A stretch of DNA of 8,896 nt, taken from positions 1 through 8,896 of the forward strand of contig CAKAPZ010000036.1 of the NCBI GenBank assembly GCA_916720015.1, read 5' to 3'. Origin of the DNA: an uncultured Atopobium sp. (GTDB taxonomy: Bacteria > Actinomycetota > Coriobacteriia > Coriobacteriales > Atopobiaceae). This document shows, piece by piece, positions 8,641 through 8,896 of the stretch (positions are counted from its first letter, which is position 1; every line of letters begins with the position of its first letter). The notes under the pieces are model-generated. The model was given only the letters and a program-made list of their open reading frames with translations. It was not told where the DNA came from and searched no databases. Both the position numbers and the translations under genes were made by a program.

Positions 8641-8709
8641 TGTGGAGAAGGTTCACGGAAGCGAAAATTGCTTTCGGTGAGCGGTGCTCCCCTGCTGCCA
8701 TGCTCCACA
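8641..8709. repeat. Long-range dyad with inner hairpin in the rpoB upstream region
   Basis: TGTGGAG (8641-8647) and CTCCACA (8703-8709) are perfect seven-base inverted arms. Inside them an imperfect hairpin is built on CACGGAAGC and GCTTTCGGTG (8654-8680). Near-duplicate copies TTGTGAAGA and TTGTGGAGA (8629-8637 and 8640-8648) lie at the left arm. No U-tract follows on either strand, so it does not look like an intrinsic terminator. Its function is unknown. Confidence 0.35.
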
Positions 8710-8762
8710 CGATGCGCCAAGCGCGCGGGTTTCTCGCCGGGTGCGCCTGACTAACAATGTGC

Positions 8763-8880
8763 GCCTGAAAAGTGCAAAGAATCTGTATTTGCGCCACCGA
8801 TTCTTTTGCAAAATCAGGCAAATCCACAGGTTCTTTTACATTTTTAGGCAAAAGTTACAGATTCTTTGAGGAAATCAGGC
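8763..8880. repeat. Cluster of four 24-base repeats, one inverted relative to three
   Basis: Read on the minus strand, units at 8857-8880, 8826-8849 and 8796-8819 follow GCCTGA-N7-AAAGAATCTGT with a few substitutions, at periods of 31 and 30 bases. A fourth unit at 8763-8786 has the same sequence on the plus strand. It is a head-to-head partner of the 8796-8819 unit, and the two can form a large imperfect hairpin with a nine-base loop. An extra GCGCCTGA lies at 8743-8750. The spaces between units are only 6-9 bases. The array may continue past the right edge. The remainder of 8600-8896 shows no credible gene. Confidence 0.7.
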
Positions 8881-8896
8881 GCGAGAAAACTAGGAC

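Noticed and set aside
8821..8829. DnaA-box-like AATCCACAG and TTCTCCACA-like matches upstream of rpoB
   Set aside because: They deviate from TTATCCACA, are few, and sit in repeat or dyad sequence. Nothing else suggests an origin.
8588..8851. 87-codon minus-strand open frame upstream of rpoB
   Set aside because: It begins at TTG with no ribosome site, its first part is translated repeat units with a frame change between copies, and it resembles no family I know.
8684..8869. 61-codon plus-strand open frame over the repeat cluster
   Set aside because: It has no usable ribosome site and runs through the repeats in an unconstrained frame.
8763..8880. CRISPR array
   Set aside because: The units are 24 bases with only 6-9 bases between them, imperfect, and one is inverted. 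There are no spacers of normal length.

Overview
The window is the rpoB-rpoC operon of a moderate-GC actinobacterium, read leftward on the minus strand, with a truncated metal-sensor gene downstream and a gene-free stretch upstream. Both large subunits look actinobacterial: beta-prime carries the long charged coiled-coil insertion near residues 145-230 and lacks the enterobacterial trigger-loop insertion. Several lineage-specific oddities, together with the base composition, suggest the Coriobacteriia, possibly the Atopobiaceae. This placement is an inference from hand reading.

From right to left: about 8640-8896 holds no credible gene but has a long-range dyad and four copies of a 24-base repeat with 30-31 base spacing. 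Positions 8484-8580 hold the promoter region: two leftward promoters feed rpoB, and a rightward one is superposed on the distal leftward one. The predicted rpoB leader is about 46 nt and can fold so that its Shine-Dalgarno sequence is buried. rpoB (GTG at 8436) is followed by rpoC (GTG at 4915). The rpoC Shine-Dalgarno sequence is the last two codons of rpoB, so translation is probably coupled. A strong intrinsic terminator ends the operon at 398-434. Immediately beyond it a separate promoter with a dyad drives an ArsR/SmtB-type repressor with a His/Cys-rich N-terminus, cut by the left edge.

rpoB and rpoC encode the beta and beta-prime subunits, which together form the RNA polymerase active centre. 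All catalytic residues are present, so this is the working housekeeping enzyme. Three features are unusual. Beta has a replaced and 8-residue-longer fork loop 2. Beta-prime has substitutions in the bridge helix and trigger loop. Beta-prime also carries a C-terminal extension of about 210 residues with a helix-hairpin-helix module resembling the alpha-subunit CTD or a NusA acidic repeat, followed by an acidic tail with two LxxLLNxV motifs. This extension is the best candidate for something undescribed.
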